This document shows positions 53,273 to 62,139 of a stretch of 64,000 nt of DNA, one piece after another. The notes under the pieces were generated by a model that did no database searches, was not told the DNA's origin, and was given only the letters and a program-made list of their open reading frames with translations. Within the stretch, counting starts at the first letter, position 1; each line of letters opens with the position of its first letter. The translations under genes and the position numbers were made by a program. The DNA comes from Nostoc sp. UHCC 0926 (lineage in GTDB: Bacteria; Cyanobacteriota; Cyanobacteriia; Cyanobacteriales; Nostocaceae), in NCBI RefSeq assembly GCF_028623165.1, contig NZ_CP117768.1, positions 2,852,001-2,916,000 on the forward strand, in the 5' to 3' direction.

Positions 53273-54703
53273 GTGTCTGTGCTTTCCCCTTTGCCCCAGA
53301 TTGTTGATATGCGCTGTTTAGCCTCTGTTCAGACGATAAAGCCTTCGTCCTTGGCTGTTCAAATTGTTCCTCGTTTTCAGAGCATTATTCAAAGAGGGCG
53401 GTTCTCGCTACTGATATTAGGTCTAGCTTACTTGTGTAGTGCCTGTAATGCTTCCGAAGCCGAATCTAGCAGAAAAGAAGCAGGAAAAAAACGAGCTGTG
53501 CCAGTGGTGGTTGCTACTGCGACTCAAAAAACGATTCCAATACAACTATCGGCTACTGGAACAGTAGAAGCATATTCCACAGTATCTGTCAAGTCTCAGG
53601 TGGGCGGACAACTTACTGGCGTATATTTTCAGCAAGGACAGAACGTTAAGAAAGGAGACTTGTTATTTAAAATTGATTCCCGTCCTCTACAAGCAGCGCT
53701 GATGCAAGCTAATGCTGCCAAAGCCAAAGATTTAGCGCAGGTGAAACAGGCAAAGGCAAATGTCCTCAAAGCCATTGCCGATGTGAACCAGGCAAAAGCG
53801 AATGTAGTGAAGGATAAGGCGCAGGCAACAAATGCAGATGTGCAAGCTCAACGTTATACTCGTTTGCTCAAGCAAGGGGCAATCAGTAAAGAACAGGCCG
53901 AACAGTATAAAACCAGTGCTGATGCTCAACAGGCGACGGTGGAAGCAGATCAAGGTGGAGTAGCAAATGCTCGGGCAGCTGTGGCAGCAGCCCAAGCAGA
54001 TGTACAAAATGCCTTGGCAGCAGTAGCATCAGATGAAGCTGCGATCGACAATGCCAAAGTTCAGCTTTCCTACAGTTCCATCTACGCACCAATTGCTGGA
54101 CGCACGGGTAGCTTGAAGCTAACTCAAGGCAACTTAGTCAAGGCAAATGCTGCAAATGCCGATGATTCGCTGATTACAATCAGCCAAATCCGCCCGATTT
54201 ACGTCAACTTTTCCATTCCCCAGCGACTGCTGCCAGACATCAAAAAATACAGTGCTAACGGCAAGTTAGAAGTCGATGCTTTACCTCCTAAAGATGCAGG
54301 GCATCCGATACGAGGCGAACTCACCTTTGTTGATAATGGAGTCAATACCCAAACAGGTACGATTCAACTTAAGGGTACTTTTGCCAACGCTGACGAGCGA
54401 CTTTTTCCAGGGCAGTTTGTCAATGTAGTCCTCAAACTGAGCGAAGAACCAAATGCTATTACTGTTCCTTCTCAGGCGGTACAAAGTGGACAGCAGGGGC
54501 AGTTTGTGTATGTAGTCAAACCCGACAAAACAGCAGAAATGCGTCCAATTACCGTCGGTGACACCGTTAAGAACGAAACGGTGATCAAGCAAGGGTTGAA
54601 ATCAGGTGAGCAAGTAGTTACTGATGGACAATTCAACCTAGTGGCTGGTGCCATAGTCCAAGTGAAACCGGAAGTAGGAAGCAACAGGCAGGGAGCGCGA
54701 TGA
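53273..54703 (+). CDS. RND efflux periplasmic adaptor (MdtA/AcrA-like)
   Basis: A 476-residue membrane-fusion lipoprotein. The signal/lipobox is FSLLILGLAYLCSACNAS (lipobox at SAC). The frame begins at GTG 53273, and ATG 53309 is an alternative. Lipoyl half-motifs are VSVKSQVGGQLTGVYFQQGQ and SSIYAPIAGRTGSLKLTQG. A long Ala/Gln/Lys-rich helical hairpin (about 145-270, with internal repeats such as NAAKAKDLAQVKQAKANVLK) and a beta-barrel (PIYVNFSIPQRLLPDIK) complete it. The next gene overlaps by 4 bases (ATGA), so pump and adaptor are coupled. No outer-membrane channel gene is nearby; a shared TolC-like protein would be needed. Confidence 0.93.
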   Translation: MSVLSPLPQIVDMRCLASVQTIKPSSLAVQIVPRFQSIIQRGRFSLLILGLAYLCSACNASEAESSRKEAGKKRAVPVVVATATQKTIPIQLSATGTVEAYSTVSVKSQVGGQLTGVYFQQGQNVKKGDLLFKIDSRPLQAALMQANAAKAKDLAQVKQAKANVLKAIADVNQAKANVVKDKAQATNADVQAQRYTRLLKQGAISKEQAEQYKTSADAQQATVEADQGGVANARAAVAAAQADVQNALAAVASDEAAIDNAKVQLSYSSIYAPIAGRTGSLKLTQGNLVKANAANADDSLITISQIRPIYVNFSIPQRLLPDIKKYSANGKLEVDALPPKDAGHPIRGELTFVDNGVNTQTGTIQLKGTFANADERLFPGQFVNVVLKLSEEPNAITVPSQAVQSGQQGQFVYVVKPDKTAEMRPITVGDTVKNETVIKQGLKSGEQVVTDGQFNLVAGAIVQVKPEVGSNRQGAR

Positions 54704-57700
54704 ACATTTCCGAGCTATTCATCCGGCGTCCAATCATGACAACCCTAGTTATGGTTGGCATTTTGATATTTGGGCTGATCAGTTACCAACAGCTACCCGT
54801 TAGCGATCTGCCCAATGTGGATTATCCGACACTTCAGGTAACAGCTAACCTGCCCGGAGCTAGTCCAGAGACGATGGCTGCCTCGGTAGCAACTCCTTTA
54901 GAGCAACAGTTTTCTAGCATAGCGGGATTGAGTTCGATGAACTCTACCAGCTCTTTGGGTAGTGCACAGATTACGATGCAATTTGACCTAAATCGGGATA
55001 TAGACGGGGCAGCACAAGATGTGCAGTCTGCTATTTCCAAGGCAGCGAAGCAGTTGCCCACGAATATGCCTAATCCGCCATCTTACCGAAAGGTAAATCC
55101 GGCGGATCAGCCAGTCCTTTACATCTCCCTCAATTCATCTATTCTGCCCCTCTCAACTGTAGACAAATATGCTGAGACATTGCTGGCACAACGCCTGTCA
55201 ATGGTGGATGGAGTGGCGCAAGTGCAGGTGTACGGCTCCCAAAAGTATGCGGTACGGATTCAGCTTGACCCAGAATCACTGAGTGTTAAGGGAATCGGAA
55301 TTGATGAAGTGGCTGATGCGATCGCTAACGGAAATGTCAATCTGCCCACCGGAACACTTTACGGTCAGCAACAGAATTCTACAATTCAAGCAAACGGTCA
55401 ACTCAACGATGCCGCCAGCTATCGCTCCTTAAGTGTGGCTTATCAGAACGGCGCACCAGTGCAGCTAGGAGAATTGGGTCAAGTCCTGGACAGTGTGGAA
55501 AATGACAAGATAGCAAGCTGGTATTTTCCTGTCAAGAAGGAGAGTAAGGAGCAAGGAGCAGAGGAAAAATCCTCAATCCGTCTTGAAAAGTTTGCTACGG
55601 AGGGAAACCCTCCTGGCAACTTTTCGCAAAATCCAAAATCTAAAATCCAAAATTCCGGCGTCCGGGCGATCGTTCTGGCAATTCAGCGCCAACCCGGAAC
55701 TAATACCGTTCAAGTAGTGGATGCAATCAAGAAACTGCTACCCAGCTTTCGGACACAAATTCCGGCGGCTGTGAACGTAGATATTCTCTACGATCGCTCC
55801 CAGTCAATTCGCGAGTCGGTGGATGATGTACAATTTACGCTGTTGCTCACCATTGCCTTGGTGGTGCTGGTAATCTTTCTGTTTCTCCGCAATATCTCTG
55901 CTACACTCATTCCCAGTTTGGCAGTACCGCTTTCGATAGTAGCGACTTTTGCGGTCATGGTGCTACTGGGCTTCTCGCTCGATAACCTATCACTGATGGC
56001 GTTAACCCTTTCAGTAGGTTTCGTGGTTGATGATGCCGTAGTCATGCTGGAGAACATTGTCCGCCACATGGAAATGGGCGAAAGCCGGATGGAAGCAGCC
56101 CTAAATGGTTCTAAAGAAATTGGTTTCACAATTTTATCTATGACCATTTCCTTAGTAGCAGTATTTATCCCTATACTGTTCATGGAAGGCATTTTGGGAC
56201 GACTGTTCCGTGAGTTCGCTGTTACTATCAGCGTTGCAATCTTGGTATCTGGCGTAATTTCCCTCAGCTTGACGCCAATGCTGTGTTCCAGATTCTTGAG
56301 TCCACCTCATCATGAACCGGAGAGTGAGGAAGATGAGGAAGTAGGGGAAGTAGGGGAAGAAATTCCCAATCCAAAATTAAAAATCCAAAATCCAAAATCC
56401 AAAATCCAAAATTTTAACCGTCGTCTCTACAACTTTTCAGAAAACGTTTTTAATGTGATATTAGGCGGATACGATTGGAGTTTGAAGAAATCACTCAAGT
56501 ATCACCGCACGACGATGGTGATTTCGGGAGCGATTCTTGTAGCAACAGTATATCTATTTATAATTGTGCCTAAAGGGTTTGTTCCCAACGCAGATGTTGG
56601 ACAAATCACTGCAACTACTCAGGCATCAGAGGATATATCCTTTGATGAGATGGTAAAACATCAACAGGCAATAGCTGCGATCGCTTACCGTGATCCGAAT
56701 GTCGATTCCATCAACTCCAGCGTCGGGGCTGGTGGACCAAATGCTTCTGCCAATGCTGGAAGAATTTTAATCGAACTCAAGCCCCGCCATGAGGGCCGTC
56801 TCAGTGCTGATGAAGTTGTCCAAGAACTCCGACCTAAGTTGTCAGCTGTGCCTGGAATCAAAGTTTTCTTGCAAAATCCACCAGCCATCAATGTCGGTGG
56901 ACAACAGACAAAAGCGCAGTATCAATTTACTCTGCAAACACCCAATATTCAGGAACTTTACCAGTATGCTCCAGTTTTAGAAGAAAAACTGCGATCGCTC
57001 TCAGATTTACAAGATGTCAATAGCGATTTGCAAATCAAAAATCCGCAAGTAAAAGTAAACATCAACCGCGACCAAGCTTCGGCTCTAGGTTTGACCGCCA
57101 ATCAAATCGAAACTGCCCTGAGTAATGCCTATGGCACTCGCCAAGTTTCCACCATCTACGCCCCCGATAACCAGTACCAAGTAATTATGGGCGTGGAACC
57201 AAAATATCAACAAAATTCCAATGCCCTGGATTTACTCTCAGTTCGTGCCCCCAGTGGAGAACTTGTACCTCTCAACGCTGTAGCAACTTTGACCAAAGAT
57301 GTGGGTCCCTTGACTATCAACCATCAAGGGCAACTTGCTTCTGTCACCTTCTCCTTTAATCTCAAGCCAGGAGTGTCACTCGGTAACGTCACTGGGAAGA
57401 TTGAGCAACTTGCTCGTCAAACACTGCCACCAACTATTAGTACAGGCTTCCGAGGTTCAGCGCAGGCATTCCAGTCATCAATTCAGGGCTTAGGAATATT
57501 ACTGCTGGTTGCCATCTTCGTGATTTATATCGTGTTGGGGATTCTCTACGAGAACTTTATTCACCCCCTGACTATCCTTTCTAGCTTGCCCTCCGCTGGA
57601 TTTGGGGCACTGCTGACCCTGTTGTTGTTTCAAGTTGACTTGAATATTTACGCCTTCGTGGGCATTATCCTACTGGTTGGCATTGTGAAGAAAAACGGCA

Positions 57701-58011
57701 TCATGATGGTTGACTTTGCGATTATTGCCCGTCAAAACGGCAAAACCCCCTATGATGCTATCTATGAAGCCTGCTTGGTGAGGTTCCGCCCAATTATGAT
57801 GACGACAATGGCAGCACTCATGGGGACTCTACCAATTGCCCTCGGTTTGGGAGCCGGAGCAGATACACGCCGTCCCCTTGGTTTAGCAGTAGTTGGGGGG
57901 TTAGTGTTCTCGCAGTTTCTCACACTTTATTTGACGCCCGTTTTCTACACCTACATGGAGTCCTGGCAAACAAAGCTCAAAAAACACAACTGGCGCAAAC
58001 AGTCAATTTAA
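54700..58011 (+). CDS. RND efflux inner-membrane transporter (MdtB/AcrB-like)
   Basis: A 1103-residue proton-driven RND pump. Twelve membrane helices occur in two sets: helix 1 with FIRRPIMTTLVMVGILIFGL, then after the first porter domain LLLTIALVVLVIFLFLRNIS and SLMALTLSVGFVVDDAVVML with the conserved relay Asp-Asp; the second half has LGILLLVAIFVIYIVLGILY and VGIVKKNGIMMVDFAII. It is about 60 residues longer than usual because two tracts of intergenic-type repeat lie in frame. One (about 55540-55655, KFATEGNPPGNFSQNPKSKI) is in the porter domain. The other (about 56310-56413, NPKLKIQNPKSKIQN, made of TCCAAAA heptamers) is in the cytoplasmic loop after helix 6. Neither breaks the frame. Confidence 0.93.
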   Translation: MNISELFIRRPIMTTLVMVGILIFGLISYQQLPVSDLPNVDYPTLQVTANLPGASPETMAASVATPLEQQFSSIAGLSSMNSTSSLGSAQITMQFDLNRDIDGAAQDVQSAISKAAKQLPTNMPNPPSYRKVNPADQPVLYISLNSSILPLSTVDKYAETLLAQRLSMVDGVAQVQVYGSQKYAVRIQLDPESLSVKGIGIDEVADAIANGNVNLPTGTLYGQQQNSTIQANGQLNDAASYRSLSVAYQNGAPVQLGELGQVLDSVENDKIASWYFPVKKESKEQGAEEKSSIRLEKFATEGNPPGNFSQNPKSKIQNSGVRAIVLAIQRQPGTNTVQVVDAIKKLLPSFRTQIPAAVNVDILYDRSQSIRESVDDVQFTLLLTIALVVLVIFLFLRNISATLIPSLAVPLSIVATFAVMVLLGFSLDNLSLMALTLSVGFVVDDAVVMLENIVRHMEMGESRMEAALNGSKEIGFTILSMTISLVAVFIPILFMEGILGRLFREFAVTISVAILVSGVISLSLTPMLCSRFLSPPHHEPESEEDEEVGEVGEEIPNPKLKIQNPKSKIQNFNRRLYNFSENVFNVILGGYDWSLKKSLKYHRTTMVISGAILVATVYLFIIVPKGFVPNADVGQITATTQASEDISFDEMVKHQQAIAAIAYRDPNVDSINSSVGAGGPNASANAGRILIELKPRHEGRLSADEVVQELRPKLSAVPGIKVFLQNPPAINVGGQQTKAQYQFTLQTPNIQELYQYAPVLEEKLRSLSDLQDVNSDLQIKNPQVKVNINRDQASALGLTANQIETALSNAYGTRQVSTIYAPDNQYQVIMGVEPKYQQNSNALDLLSVRAPSGELVPLNAVATLTKDVGPLTINHQGQLASVTFSFNLKPGVSLGNVTGKIEQLARQTLPPTISTGFRGSAQAFQSSIQGLGILLLVAIFVIYIVLGILYENFIHPLTILSSLPSAGFGALLTLLLFQVDLNIYAFVGIILLVGIVKKNGIMMVDFAIIARQNGKTPYDAIYEACLVRFRPIMMTTMAALMGTLPIALGLGAGADTRRPLGLAVVGGLVFSQFLTLYLTPVFYTYMESWQTKLKKHNWRKQSI

Positions 58012-58285
58012 TTTGTAATTAACAACAAAGAATAAAGGCATCAGTCGTCAGAAAAAGAAATTGAATTCTGTGCGACTGGTGAGGCAGTCCGGTGGACGGG
58101 TTTCCCGGCATAAGAGTGTTCCAATAAATTAAATGATCCAAAGTCTGTCATTGCGTAGGCGGAGCCTTCGCGCAGCGTTAGCGACGTAGGAGCGTCGGAA
58201 CGAGCGTCACTTGAAGGGTGGATGAACAAACGGTAAAACACCACACTAAATCTTCTTTCTTAACGTGAGTGTGAGTCCGAGGAAG

Positions 58286-58381
58286 TTACAGCAGAATTCA
58301 AGTATTTAAACCACATCTGTCGTAGGGGCGCAAGGACTTGCGCCCCTACTGCGTGGTCTATTTACCTGAAAATAGCTGTAA
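58286..58381 (-). repeat. 96-bp MITE-like element, copy 3 (inverted)
   Basis: Same element as 3253-3348, on the minus strand, reading TTACAGCAGAATTCAAG ... GAAAATAGCTGTAA. The hairpin core has one change (GGACTTGCGCCCC). It interrupts or trims the remnant reading frame to its right. Confidence 0.85.
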
Positions 58382-58544
58382 AAGGCAGCCGTAGACAGAG
58401 CAGGTAAATCTTTTGGGTCGATATCTAAAGAAGGTTTCTTCTCTTGGTAAGTGTAAGCCACTAGTCGAGCTAAAAGATTAACCATAAAGTTAATTACACT
58501 CTGATGCCATCCTTGCTCCGCATTTGGCTTTAATATAACTAACA
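58382..58544 (-). pseudogene. Possible transposase C-terminal remnant
   Basis: One minus-strand frame reads ILKPNAEQGWHQSVINFMVN, LLARLVAYTYQEKKPSLDID, PKDLPALSTAAF, up to the MITE border at 58381. The pattern, a hydrophobic helix with AYTYQ(E/P)KKPSL, resembles ends of cyanobacterial transposases as I remember them. It has no start, no stop before the MITE, and a TGA upstream. Family not fixed. Confidence 0.35.
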
Positions 58545-58656
58545 GTAATCAGTAAACCCAAGGAGGTTTTTTGCTTATTGATTTCCCTATCTCGAAAAGT
58601 AATTCGTAAGCATAAATTGGGCTTGCGATCGCAAACTTTCAACCAGGACATTAAAT

Positions 58657-59218
58657 ATGGCGCTAGAACATAAAAATGCAGCCGGGATATTTCCTGATCG
58701 CCAACACACTGAGTCAGCCCTTGATCAGCTTAAAGCGGCTGATTTTCCGATGAACAAAGTTTCAGTTGTTGCTCAACACGTCAACTCAGAAGATGTGACG
58801 CTTAAAGCAACAGAGGCAACTGTACAGTCTGAAGCTAAATTTGTCCGCGATCGCACGATCGAGCGGATCGAGCATGGTGCATTAGATGCTGGAAGTTGGG
58901 GCAGTATTATCGGCTTTTTAGGAGGTGGACTAGTAACCTTAGCGATTCCAGGCATTAGCTTCGATCGTCTTGGCTGGAGCAAGAGCTGCCTCGGTGGGAC
59001 TGGCGACTGGAGCGTTTTATGGAGCTGTAGCAGGCGGCTTACTTGGAGCCGCGATCAGCACGAACATTCCAGATGAGCAAGTCAAGCTTTACAACGAGCG
59101 GTTAGCACAAGGACAGTATTTGATAGTTCTTGAGGGAACGAACGATGAACTTCAACAAGCTCAAACCGTTTTGAAAACCCAAGGGATTCAGGATTGGATC
59201 ATTTTTGACACACTATAA
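58657..59218 (+). pseudogene. General-stress (GSP17M-like) protein gene with a frameshift
   Basis: The 5' part (58657 on) reads NAAGIFPDRQHTESALDQLK, ADFPMNKVSVVAQHV and IIGFLGGGLVTLAIPGI. Near 58960-58972 (ATTAGCTTCGATCGTCTTGG) the frame slips, and the proper continuation is in the next frame: LAGARAASVGLATGAFYGAV, AGGLLGAAISTNIPDEQVKL, then YNERLAQGQYLIVLEGTNDE and a stop at 59218. Together they make one protein of about 187 residues: a soluble alpha/beta N-domain, a Gly/Ala-rich membrane-like hairpin and a C-terminal domain. Either a real mutation or a sequencing error. Seventeen bases precede the next gene, so they would form an operon. Confidence 0.8.
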
Positions 59219-59235
59219 CAATTTGGATAAGTAAT

Positions 59236-60162
59236 ATGATACAAGCAATCCGCGTTCATAACTATGGCGAGTCAGACGTGTTGACGCTAGAAGCGATCGC
59301 ACAACCCGAACCACAATCAAATGAAGTACTAATTCGAGTTCAGGCTGCCGCAGTCAATCCGCTCGATTGGAAAATCCGGGCAGGCTACATGAAAGAATTT
59401 TTTCCAATGCCTTTGCCATTTACGCCTGGAATGGATGTCGCGGGCATTGTGGAAGCGATCGGCGCGGATGTTAAAGCGTTCCAAGTCGGTCAAGAAGTTT
59501 ATGGCGAACTGAGAATGGGAGCTTATGCCCAGTTCGCGACGGCTTCACAAGATGCGATCGCACTCAAGCCGAAGACGCTCGATTTTGTGGAAGCGGCATC
59601 AGTGCCGATGGTAGCAATGACTGCCTATCAAGGGCTGTTTGATCATGCTGATCTCAAACCAGGTCAAACCGTGCTAATTCATGCTGCATCGGGCGGAGTT
59701 GGCATGTTCGCAGTGCAATTTGCTAAATGGAAAGGAGCGCACGTTATTGGAACTGCCTCAGCTGCGAATGTAGAATTTGTTCAATCTCTGGGTGCAGATC
59801 AAGTGATTGACTACAACGCCACACCCTTTGAACAAGTTGTTGAGAATGTTGATGTAGTTCTAGATACGTTAGGCGGTGACACACAAGCACGTTCTTATTC
59901 AGTGGTGAAGCCGGGTGGCATTATGGTTTCAACCTCCGCTCCCCCCAATGCTCAAAAAGCTCAAGAACGAGGTATCCGTGCAGAGATGATGAATATGAAA
60001 CCCTCGACCTCGCTGCTAGAAGAAATTGCTAGTTTACTTGATTCCGGGCAGGTTAAGACGATTGTTGCTCAGACGTTTTCTTTGTCTGAAGCCCGTCAAG
60101 CTCAGGAATTGAGTCAGGGCGGTCATGTCCGGGGCAAAATTGTACTGCAAATCAATGCTTAA
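59236..60162 (+). CDS. NADP-dependent quinone-oxidoreductase-like (MDR) enzyme
   Basis: A 308-residue member of the zinc-independent branch of the medium-chain dehydrogenase/reductase superfamily (QOR-like). The N-terminal GroES-like fold has VQAAAVNPLDWKIRAGYMKE and FTPGMDVAGIVEAIGADVKA, without the zinc-ligand cysteines. The nucleotide fold carries VLIHAASGGVGMFAVQFAKW and the phosphate-handling loop GTASAANVEFVQSLGAD. The C-terminal ELSQGGHVRGKIVLQI is typical. It probably reduces quinones or reactive enones with NADPH under oxidative stress, which would suit its place behind a stress gene (inference). Confidence 0.9.
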   Translation: MIQAIRVHNYGESDVLTLEAIAQPEPQSNEVLIRVQAAAVNPLDWKIRAGYMKEFFPMPLPFTPGMDVAGIVEAIGADVKAFQVGQEVYGELRMGAYAQFATASQDAIALKPKTLDFVEAASVPMVAMTAYQGLFDHADLKPGQTVLIHAASGGVGMFAVQFAKWKGAHVIGTASAANVEFVQSLGADQVIDYNATPFEQVVENVDVVLDTLGGDTQARSYSVVKPGGIMVSTSAPPNAQKAQERGIRAEMMNMKPSTSLLEEIASLLDSGQVKTIVAQTFSLSEARQAQELSQGGHVRGKIVLQINA

Positions 60163-60353
60163 TCCTTTATAGGGGCTAACGAAAGACTTACTTGCTCTTT
60201 CTCTTGCTGTTTTTGTCTACAAGAAAGTGGCGGATCGTCTTGGAAAGTTTTAATCCGAGGAAACCTGCGCTCAGACTTTCCGCCCAATCCCCCATTTTCT
60301 TGTTCTGAATTTACCAATTCTGAATTCTGCATTCTTCTTCAACCCTCTTTTGC

Positions 60354-60449
60354 TTACAGCTATTTTCAGGTAAATAGACCACGCGGTAGGGGCGCAAGGC
60401 CTTGCGCCCCTACGACAGATGTGGTTTAAATACTTGAATTCTGCTGTAA
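60354..60449 (+). repeat. 96-bp MITE-like element, copy 4
   Basis: Same element and length as 3253-3348 (TTACAGCTATTTTCAGG ... GAATTCTGCTGTAA). Its right border lies 4 bases before the ATG of the SAP-like gene at 60454, so it supplies that gene's 5' leader. Confidence 0.85.
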
Positions 60450-60453
60450 TTCC

Positions 60454-60831
60454 ATGTTTACACGATCGCAACTTGAAATCAAAACTGTTCCAGAGTTACG
60501 TGACTTATGCCGTCGATACGGTATCAAGCCAACAGGAAACCCCGGGTACAAAGTTTCCTACATCACATCTTTGCTGGTATTCCCCCAAATAGGATTACAG
60601 CAGCTAAGACAAGGAAAAGGATTAAAATCTCCCGGTTTGAGCGTTATCCAGTTTTTTGAGGGAGTGATAGATGAGATGAACTCACCCACTGATGAGCAAG
60701 CAGCACTGATCAAAATCACAATGGAAGGTAAAAGAATGAATTACCCAGATAGGTATGACCAAGAGAACTTGCTGAACTTACACAAAGCTAAAATTCACTT
60801 GGAAATGGCTCTTGGATTACTCAGCCAGTAA
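60454..60831 (+). CDS. SAP-like small protein of cyanobacteria
   Basis: A 125-residue protein. The N-terminal 40 residues (LEIKTVPELRDLCRRYGIKP, TGNPGYKVSYITSLL) fit the helix-extended-helix SAP motif used for DNA binding: xxLKxxCxxxGLxxxGxKxxL. The C-terminal half is helical (LHKAKIHLEMALGLLSQ) with no named domain. The start ATG is just 4 bases beyond a MITE end and has no ribosome site of its own, so expression may depend on the element or the true start may have been lost. A good terminator follows. DNA binding is inferred. Confidence 0.7.
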   Translation: MFTRSQLEIKTVPELRDLCRRYGIKPTGNPGYKVSYITSLLVFPQIGLQQLRQGKGLKSPGLSVIQFFEGVIDEMNSPTDEQAALIKITMEGKRMNYPDRYDQENLLNLHKAKIHLEMALGLLSQ

Positions 60832-60857
60832 AATTAATTTTTAATCAGTAACTCTTG

Positions 60858-60886
60858 ACTCCCTTCATTCCAGAGGGGAGTTTTTT
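60858..60886 (+). terminator. Rho-independent terminator after the SAP-like gene
   Basis: ACTCCCTT (60858-60865) pairs with AGGGGAGT (60874-60881), one G-U, then TTTTTT. 27 bases past the stop. Confidence 0.85.
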
Positions 60887-61048
60887 ATGGATCATAGTTA
60901 TTTTTGATAGTTCACTTCCAATAATTGCGATCGCCTGGGTTGGGTGCTTAGTGCGATCGTAAATCCCCAGTCTCCAAACGTCGAAAATCCGTAGTGTGAT
61001 ACTTGAGAGTGTAGAAACTAGAATATTCCATACAAAAACTCTGTTCAC

Positions 61049-61300
61049 GAGTATCAAAGACTCGTTAACGGAGTTCAAAGACTCATTCACGAGTATCAAA
61101 GACTCGTTAACGGAGTTCAAAGACTCGTCGGCGAGTATCAAAGACTCATTCACGAGTATCAAAGACTCGTCGGCGAGTATCAAAGACTCATTCACGAGTA
61201 TCAAAGACTCGTCGGCGAGTATTAAAGACTCGTTAACGGAGTTCAAAGACTCATTCACGAGTATCAAAGACTCGTCAGCGAGTATTAAAGACTCATTCAC
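61049..61300. repeat. Twelve-unit 21-bp tandem repeat array (array 2)
   Basis: Exactly twelve 21-base units of GAGTATCAAAGACTC plus a variable six-base end (GTTAAC, ATTCAC or GTCGGC), with some units starting GGAGTTC. Each unit holds a GAGT/ACTC dyad. The seven-codon period gives long open frames on both strands: plus strand heptads TSIKDSF and TEFKDSL, minus strand heptads NESLILA and NESLNSV. No ribosome site serves either. Not a CRISPR, since there are no spacers. Confidence 0.9.
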
Positions 61301-61447
61301 GAGTCTTATTAATTACTGATTGTAAATATTCTCCGCATCCTTGTGTCCCTATCTCTGGTGCAATACGCTTAGAATAAACCTTTTTTCTTTCCCTCTGCCT
61401 TTTTTGTCCTCTACCCCCCCTGCTCTCCCTCCCTGAGGAATAAAGCC

Positions 61448-62092
61448 ATGACTCAAGCTTTACGCAAACTAGTTACATTCGATGAATTTGTTGCTCAATA
61501 CCCAGACAACCCACAACGACGTTATGAACTGCATGATGGAGTAATTGTTGAGATGGCACAACCAACAGGCGACCATGAAGAGGTTATAGGATTTTTAGCC
61601 ACAAAAATCACTTTAGAATATAGTCGTTTAAATCTTCCTTATTTCATCCCAAAAACAGTATTCGTCAAACCACTTGAAAACGAATCAGCTTATTCACCAG
61701 ATGTCCTGATACTAAATCAGCCTAATTTAGTAAACGAACTTCTATGGAAAAAAGCATCTACTGTAAGCCTTGCTGCATCTATTCCTTTAGTAGTAGAAGT
61801 AGTGAGTACCAATTGGCGTGATGATTACCACAAAAAATACGCTGACTATGTTCGCGTAGCGTCTCGAAGAGAGGAAATGGGAATTCTTGAATACTGGATT
61901 GTGGACTATGCCGCATTGGGTGGTAGGGAATTCATTGGCAAGCCAAAACAACCTACTATCTTGGTTTGCTGTTTGGAGGAAGGTGAGTATCTAATTAATA
62001 AATTTCGAGGTAATGACCGTATTCAATCACCAACTTTCCCAGAGTTGAATTTAACCGCAGAACAAATTTTTTGCGCTGGTGTGATCAGCTAA
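61448..62092 (+). CDS. Uma2-family (PD-(D/E)XK) endonuclease-like protein
   Basis: A 214-residue Uma2/DUF820 protein, a family greatly expanded in cyanobacteria with a PD-(D/E)XK nuclease fold. Core motifs: RYELHDGVIVEMAQPTGDHE, YSPDVLILNQ (catalytic Asp), PLVVEVVSTNWRDDYHKKYA (Glu and Lys) and GILEYWIVDYAAL. Between YADY and GILEYW lies an 8-residue extra (VRVASRRE) whose bases, TTCGCGTAGCGTCTCGAAGA, are a Nostoc palindromic repeat inserted in frame. Start ATG 61448, with GAGGAA 8 bases upstream. Biological role uncertain; many copies may be addiction- or transposon-linked. Confidence 0.88.
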   Translation: MTQALRKLVTFDEFVAQYPDNPQRRYELHDGVIVEMAQPTGDHEEVIGFLATKITLEYSRLNLPYFIPKTVFVKPLENESAYSPDVLILNQPNLVNELLWKKASTVSLAASIPLVVEVVSTNWRDDYHKKYADYVRVASRREEMGILEYWIVDYAALGGREFIGKPKQPTILVCCLEEGEYLINKFRGNDRIQSPTFPELNLTAEQIFCAGVIS

Positions 62093-62139
62093 ATCCACAG
62101 TGTATATTAAAATTACATTAGAATTCAGGAGTTAGAAAG

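Noticed and set aside
61049..61300. Tandem array as a CRISPR
   Set aside because: Units are contiguous 21-mers with no unique spacers and no cas genes nearby.
60845..61300. 151-codon minus-strand ORF and 107-codon plus-strand ORF over array 2
   Set aside because: Both frames arise from the 21-bp periodicity; the start codons are GTG without ribosome sites and the minus-strand tail is unlike any protein I know.
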